DNA of 64,000 nucleotides, taken from contig CAJWTS010000004.1 in the NCBI GenBank assembly GCA_913047795.1, positions 1 to 64,000 on the forward strand. The letters are read 5' to 3'. Each line of letters opens with the position of its first letter. Position 1 is the first letter of the stretch. Shown here in pieces: positions 59,870 through 64,000 of the stretch. The translations under genes were made by a program, and so were the position numbers. The notes under the pieces are model-generated. The model searched no databases and was not told the DNA's origin. It saw nothing but the letters and a program-made list of their open reading frames with translations. Source of the DNA: an uncultured Verrucomicrobiota bacterium (lineage in GTDB: Bacteria > Verrucomicrobiota > Kiritimatiellia > CAJWTS01).

Positions 59870-59899
59870 AATATTTCAGACATGCCCTTGGCTCGTCAA
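59870..59899 (-). promoter_or_regulatory. Promoter of tRNA-Thr and probably oadGAB
   Basis: On the minus strand TTGACG (59899 to 59894), an 18-bp spacer, AATATT (59875 to 59870). The predicted start near 59863 is about 12 bases before the tRNA 5' end. No terminator separates the tRNA from oadG. Confidence 0.5.
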
Positions 59900-59915
59900 G
59901 TCCGGGACGCCGCTA

Positions 59916-61034
59916 CTATGCCTGCCGCCGGCCACCCAAAAGGCGGATAAGCAGAAGCTCCAGGACAATCTCTTCCGAAATGCTTACCGTGACAAGGCGT
60001 TCGTGCGTCAATACAGCCAGGCGCCTGGCCCTCACCAGCTCGTTTAGCCCGTATTGTGCAGCCTGCTGAACCAGTTTCAATAAACGATAGGGATGCACCT
60101 TTGCCGGGGCCTGCCCCAGTTCGCCGGTCAGGAGTTCTGTTGCATCCGCAGAGAGTTCGGTCCACTTCGCAGACGGACGTCCCCCACCCCGCAATTGCAG
60201 CCAACCACGGTCCAGCGCTTCACGAAAGATGATCAGATCGCGATACCTGTTCTCCAGTGCGATCACGAGCCCGATCGCGGGTTCACGCTGAAAGAGCAAT
60301 AGCCGCAGAATTGACAACGCCCCCGGGAGGTCGCGCTCTCCGACGGCATCAGCAAGATCCCAGGCCAGTGCCGACGATGAACGCGACGTGATCAGGTCGA
60401 CATCATCGATGCTCACGCTTTCGCGACCGTGGACAAAGGTCGCCAGTTTCGACACTTCATTAACAATCTGGCGGGTCTCGTTTCCGACCTTTTTGTGAAA
60501 CGCTTCGCGAACGGGTTCCGCCATCTCCAGGTTGTGCTCGTTCAGGACGTCGACGAGGCGCTGCATGCCCTCACGATCCTGCTGATACGGTTTGCTGGCC
60601 AGTGCATGTTCCTCGACGGTTCCTGCTGCTACGCAGGCCTTGAAGAAGGCAAAGCGCTTGTCCACCTTCGCCGCAGAAACAAGCAATTGATGACCATCGG
60701 ACAGCCCGTCCTTGATGAGTCTTACGAATTGCTCCAATCGCTCCTTAATCGTTTCGCTCCGGCCCAACGAACTGTCGCCCAGAAACGTACAGTCGCGAAA
60801 CCAGACGAGCTTTACCCCCCCCAGCAGACTCAAGGTCTGTAGGGACTCCATGCAACGCATGATGGCTTGGGCCGCCTCGTCACTCGTTTGCGCATTTCCC
60901 TCGACGATCTCCAGTCCGAATTCTCGATCTTCTTCAGAAACGACCTGATCGACCACGGTTTTCGCTGCTTCGGTAACGCTATACTCGTCCTCACCATAAA
61001 TCAGGTGCACATAGTGATTGGATGGCTTCGTCAT
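59916..61034 (-). CDS. holA: DNA polymerase III delta subunit
   Basis: 372-residue clamp-loader subunit that opens the sliding clamp. The N-terminal YVHLIYGEDEYSVTEAAKTVV, the sequence VGNETRQIVNEVSKLATFV and the C-terminal VHPYRLLKLVQQAAQYGLNEL are typical. The degenerate nucleotide-binding site (GEDEY) lacks a P-loop, as in the family. I start at 61034 (MTKPSNHYV), because the 23 upstream codons to 61103 have no family resemblance. Confidence 0.92.
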   Translation of the reverse strand: MTKPSNHYVHLIYGEDEYSVTEAAKTVVDQVVSEEDREFGLEIVEGNAQTSDEAAQAIMRCMESLQTLSLLGGVKLVWFRDCTFLGDSSLGRSETIKERLEQFVRLIKDGLSDGHQLLVSAAKVDKRFAFFKACVAAGTVEEHALASKPYQQDREGMQRLVDVLNEHNLEMAEPVREAFHKKVGNETRQIVNEVSKLATFVHGRESVSIDDVDLITSRSSSALAWDLADAVGERDLPGALSILRLLLFQREPAIGLVIALENRYRDLIIFREALDRGWLQLRGGGRPSAKWTELSADATELLTGELGQAPAKVHPYRLLKLVQQAAQYGLNELVRARRLAVLTHERLVTVSISEEIVLELLLIRLLGGRRQA

Positions 61035-61041
61035 GGATTGC

Positions 61042-61070
61042 TTGTCAGCTACCTGCCCGAATGCTACTAT
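61042..61070 (+). promoter_or_regulatory. Sigma-70 promoter of pgpH-ybeY-recO
   Basis: TTGTCA at 61042-61047, a 17-bp spacer, TACTAT at 61065-61070, each five of six. The start near 61077 gives a leader of about 80 bases. On the other strand TTGCTA and GATAGT, 16 bp apart in the same interval, could serve holA. Confidence 0.6.
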
Positions 61071-61159
61071 CTCGCGATTCAAATCAGTAGCAAAATCCGG
61101 CACTAAACGCCGGTCCGCAACGGTGGCTGGCCGTGCTGCTGTGTCCTCCCGAATCGGCT

Positions 61160-62791
61160 ATGAAACCCCGAGTATCCAAAGCGCGCGCTAAGAAGGTCAA
61201 AAAACGTGCGAAAGCAGCCGAGAAGGCGGGCGCCGGAGCCACTGCTGAACCCCTGCTTAAGAAATCATCACTGGGCACCGCAATCGGTCTTGCCATGTGG
61301 CTCACGGCACTGCTTCTGCTTGACGTGGGTGAAAACCGCCAATTCCTGGTCGATGTCCCGTCTACAGGCAACCTTCTCGCCAACGCCCTGCTTCTATTGA
61401 TCGCGCTGGCCGGATGTGCCGTCGCGTTGCACATGATCCGACCGGGTATTCTACGTCAGAATTCACGTCTGCTGCTGATCTTCCTGGTCACGCTCCTGAC
61501 ATTAATACCCTCGCATTTCCTGCTCTACTTCGTGGGTCCCGGTACGATCTTGCATATCGCTGACCCGACAGTCGGTCATTTCCTGATTCCGATCGCCTTA
61601 ACGCCGCTACTGCTGACGATATTGACCGACCGGCGGGTCGGACTCGTTGCCGGCATCTGGGTCACGATAGCCGCATCCACCCTCGCTGGACACGATCCGG
61701 CCGTCTTGCTGACCGGATCAGCCGTAACCACGGTTACCTGCCTGCTCGCAAGCAACCTCCGGCAACGCGTGCGCGTTTTTCGCGTCGGTCTCGTCATCGG
61801 CGCAACAAGCGTGTTGTGCGCATTGACGCTCTGGATCCTCCGCCGCCCAGGCGAGATCTCAGACCTCTTCCTGCAACAAGCCCTGGCGGGGCTCGTCAAC
61901 GGTCTCGCATCGGCCCTGTTCGCGATCGTCTTGCTGCCCATTTTCGAAACCATGTTCAAGATCACAACTGACATCACGCTGCTTGAACTATCGGACCTCG
62001 GCCACCCCTTGCTGCAGAGGCTCGCCATTCAGGCGCCAGGCACTTACCACCACAGCCTCGTGGTAGCCAACCTATCCCAGGCAGCTGCGGACGAAATCGG
62101 CGCCAACGGCCTCCAAGCCCGTGTTTGCTCTTACTATCACGATATCGGTAAACTGACGAAGCCGGACTACTTCGTTGAGAACATGCAGTTTCGCGACAAT
62201 CCACACGATGAACTGACGCCCACCATGAGTACGGTTGTGATTACCTCGCACGTGAAGGACGGGGTGGAACTGGCGTATCACCACAAGCTTCCGAAACCGG
62301 TTGTCGACGTCATACGCGAACACCATGGTACCGGCCTGGTGACCTACTTCCACCACAAGGCGAAGACGCAGGTTGTCGTTGACGGCGAACCTGCAAACGG
62401 CAAGGGTACCGTTGTAGCAGAGGAGGACTTCAGATATCCTGGACCAAAGCCGCAGAGTCGCGAATCCGGCATCATCCACCTTGCCGACGGAATCGAAAGT
62501 GCCTCGCGCACGTTGCAGAAAACGACACCGGCCAGCATCGAAGGCCTCGTCAACGAGATCATCAACGACAGGATCGTTGACACCCAGTTGGATCAATGCG
62601 ACCTGAAGTTCGATGAACTCGGACGTGTCAAACGCGCATTCATCTTCACCCTAACGAACATGCTTCATAGCCGCATTGCCTACCCTAAAGATGACAATCG
62701 AGATCATCAATCGGCAGAACGTGAGTCCGGCGAGCCCAAAGAGACTGGTCGCGCTGACACAACATATCCTGTCGCAAGCCGTTCAAACTGA
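61160..62791 (+). CDS. pgpH: 7TM-HD phosphohydrolase, PgpH/YqfF type
   Basis: 543 residues. A basic N-terminus (SKARAKKVKKRAKAAEK) leads to about seven transmembrane helices and then an HD domain with THH (PGTYHHSLVVANLS near 297) and YYHDIGK near 326. The family degrades c-di-AMP. It is shorter than the 700-residue type: the large extracellular 7TMR-HDED part is nearly absent. The start at 61160 (MKPRVSK) is preferred to 61133. Its last 34 codons overlap ybeY by 101 bases. Confidence 0.9.
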   Translation: MKPRVSKARAKKVKKRAKAAEKAGAGATAEPLLKKSSLGTAIGLAMWLTALLLLDVGENRQFLVDVPSTGNLLANALLLLIALAGCAVALHMIRPGILRQNSRLLLIFLVTLLTLIPSHFLLYFVGPGTILHIADPTVGHFLIPIALTPLLLTILTDRRVGLVAGIWVTIAASTLAGHDPAVLLTGSAVTTVTCLLASNLRQRVRVFRVGLVIGATSVLCALTLWILRRPGEISDLFLQQALAGLVNGLASALFAIVLLPIFETMFKITTDITLLELSDLGHPLLQRLAIQAPGTYHHSLVVANLSQAAADEIGANGLQARVCSYYHDIGKLTKPDYFVENMQFRDNPHDELTPTMSTVVITSHVKDGVELAYHHKLPKPVVDVIREHHGTGLVTYFHHKAKTQVVVDGEPANGKGTVVAEEDFRYPGPKPQSRESGIIHLADGIESASRTLQKTTPASIEGLVNEIINDRIVDTQLDQCDLKFDELGRVKRAFIFTLTNMLHSRIAYPKDDNRDHQSAERESGEPKETGRADTTYPVASRSN

Positions 62792-63164
62792 AGAATCCCG
62801 GTTTACGCATATCGATATCGTGCTCCTGGACGACCTCGGTATCGCACATGTCAACCAGCGCTGCTTCCAGAAGGATGCGGTCACGGACGTCATCAGTCTC
62901 ACGTACGCCCCTGCACCAGGAATGGAAGACCTCAGGGCTGAGATCTTTGTCAACGTCCAACGTTGCGTGGACCTCGGTCCACGTCACGGTGGCGCAGATC
63001 GTGAACTTGCGTTATATATTGCACATGGTTGTAATCATATTATGGGCGGGCGCGACAACGAACCGGCGGCGCGTCGACGGATGCGTCGTCGCGAAAACCT
63101 TTGGCTGTCCAGCGCCGCGGAGGCAGGCTTGACCAACCACCTGCTCAGCCCAGAGGCGCATTGA
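62691..63164 (+). CDS. ybeY: Endoribonuclease YbeY
   Basis: 157-residue metal-dependent RNase of 16S rRNA maturation and ribosome quality control. It begins MTIEIINRQN and has DVISLTY, typical of the family. The zinc motif reads HGCNHIMGGRD: H112 and H116 are kept but the third ligand position (usually HGxLHLxGYDH) is D122. The start inside pgpH is required to include the conserved N-terminus. It overlaps the next gene by one base (TGATG). Confidence 0.9.
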   Translation: MTIEIINRQNVSPASPKRLVALTQHILSQAVQTEESRFTHIDIVLLDDLGIAHVNQRCFQKDAVTDVISLTYAPAPGMEDLRAEIFVNVQRCVDLGPRHGGADRELALYIAHGCNHIMGGRDNEPAARRRMRRRENLWLSSAAEAGLTNHLLSPEAH

Positions 63165-63913
63165 TGTTCCGCCGCGTCGGTCACTCCCTGCGCACCAATA
63201 CGCTGGTGGGCCTGCTTCTCATCACGCCGGTCGTAGCCACCGTACTGATTTTCCGCTTTCTGCTCGGACTGGCGACCAACTGGGGCATCGAGCACGGGTT
63301 CTTCGACGTCTGGAAAGAGGCCGGTCTCGAGTTACTTTTACGCATCCTCATCTTGTGTGCAATTATCGGGCTCCTGTATCTCGTAGGACTCTTTGCACGC
63401 AACATCCTGGGGCGGCGCCTGTTTCATCTCGGCGACAAGGTCATATCCGCCATTCCATTTATTCGTAATATATACGTGGCGGTGCGCCAGATTTCCGAAA
63501 GCCTTTTCACACAACGCAAGTCGTTGTTCAAGGAGGTTGTTCTAGTTGAATACCCCCGTAAGGGCCTCTACTCCATCGCCTTCGTCACGGCGGACGTCCC
63601 GCTTAACATTTCGACGCGCATGTCGACCGCAGAACCAAATGATCGATGCGTGAGCCTTTTCATTCCCACCACGCCAAACCCCACGTCGGGCCTGCTTATT
63701 CTTGTGCCTGCGAAAGATGTGCGCCGGCTCCCTCTGCCCGTTACCGATGCCTTGACCTTCGTGATGTCCGGCGGTGCCGTACGTTCCGGTGAGCCCGCGG
63801 TTTCTCAACCGCGCCTGCTCGACAGGATCGAAGCTTGGCTTAAGCACGAAGACGAACCCGACGAGCCTCCATCGGACGCCACGGAACCGAATGCTCACCG
63901 GGACGACGCCTGA
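63164..63913 (+). CDS. DUF502 membrane protein
   Basis: 249 residues of the DUF502 family. Two transmembrane helices (NTLVGLLLITPVVATVLIFRFLLG and LLLRILILCAIIGLLYLVGLF) precede a soluble domain with HLGDKVISAIPFIRNIYVAVRQI and FVTADVPLNIST. No activity is established for the family. The ATG at 63164 shares one base with the ybeY stop, which fixes the start; frame upstream to 63101 is ybeY in another frame. Confidence 0.87.
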   Translation: MFRRVGHSLRTNTLVGLLLITPVVATVLIFRFLLGLATNWGIEHGFFDVWKEAGLELLLRILILCAIIGLLYLVGLFARNILGRRLFHLGDKVISAIPFIRNIYVAVRQISESLFTQRKSLFKEVVLVEYPRKGLYSIAFVTADVPLNISTRMSTAEPNDRCVSLFIPTTPNPTSGLLILVPAKDVRRLPLPVTDALTFVMSGGAVRSGEPAVSQPRLLDRIEAWLKHEDEPDEPPSDATEPNAHRDDA

Positions 63914-63928
63914 ACACACGGCCCAGAG

Positions 63929-64000
63929 ATGCATCGACAATTTGTACGTACCGACGCGATCGTTCTGCGCATCATCCCGTATTCTGCCACATCTGAGATT
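63929..64000 (+). CDS. recO: DNA repair protein RecO, 5' end only
   Basis: The last 24 codons of the window, starting ATG 15 bases after the DUF502 stop: MHRQFVRTDAIVLRIIPYSA then TSEI. The TDAIVLRxxPYxxTSxI opening is that of the RecO N-terminal OB fold, which loads RecA onto gaps with RecR. The remainder lies beyond the right edge. ybeY-recO proximity is common. Confidence 0.8.
   Translation, partial: MHRQFVRTDAIVLRIIPYSATSEI

Overview
The window is a continuous stretch of ordinary bacterial chromosome, GC-rich (I judge roughly 60%, not computed) and densely coded. I see no prophage, insertion sequence, CRISPR array or plasmid signature. The best lineage clue is EF-Tu (11045-12253). Its switch I region lacks the near-universal RGITI and instead has a longer RDATK...TI version, which I recall from planctomycete EF-Tu. 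With an OadGAB-type sodium pump, sigma-54, a long PurC and a cytoplasmic Ser/Thr kinase, this suggests the PVC superphylum (Planctomycetes/Verrucomicrobia/Kiritimatiellota/Lentisphaerae). This is inference, not proof.

Layout. 1-12410 (minus): the classical tRNA-Thr, tuf, tRNA-Trp, secE, nusG, rplKAJL, rpoB, rpoC operon, with rpoC cut by the left edge. 12411-18310: a regulatory gap, rpoN (sigma-54), a receiver-only response regulator behind a candidate sigma-54 promoter, and mfd. 18447-19286: a PlsC acyltransferase. 19664-28040: nusA, infB, rbfA, truB, ribF, rpsO, pnp, without rimP but with a promoter and terminator-like leader before nusA and a second, elaborate promoter and leader before rpsO. 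28049-32801 (minus): hemL, hemB, a cobA-hemD fusion and hemC. 32943-37502: an uncharacterised four-gene ABC-2 locus. Then murG, a membrane Ser/Thr kinase overlapping ligA, and a NUDIX-like gene.

42898-47374 (minus): hybrid histidine kinase, double-receiver protein, nrdR, an orphan gene and purC. 47567-53792: a small membrane protein, tRNA-Val, purN, hisG, a 29-codon ribosomal-type basic protein, a TPR lipoprotein, a glycosyltransferase and thiL. 53755-56358: tsaE, then an amino-acid permease fused to EIIA and TrkA_C domains behind a palindromic, nearly leaderless promoter. 56369-59851 (minus): tRNA-Thr(CGT) followed by oadG, oadA, oadB. 59916-64000: holA (minus), then pgpH, ybeY, a DUF502 gene and the first 24 codons of recO.

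Most genes serve core information processing (transcription, translation, tRNA modification, replication, repair), with blocks for tetrapyrrole, purine, histidine and thiamine cofactor synthesis and for sodium-coupled energy metabolism. The most unusual content is regulatory: palindromes placed on or inside promoter spacers, two promoters whose predicted starts lie within a few bases of the start codon, a tetranucleotide microsatellite in the rpsO leader, and repeated Shine-Dalgarno sequences before purC.
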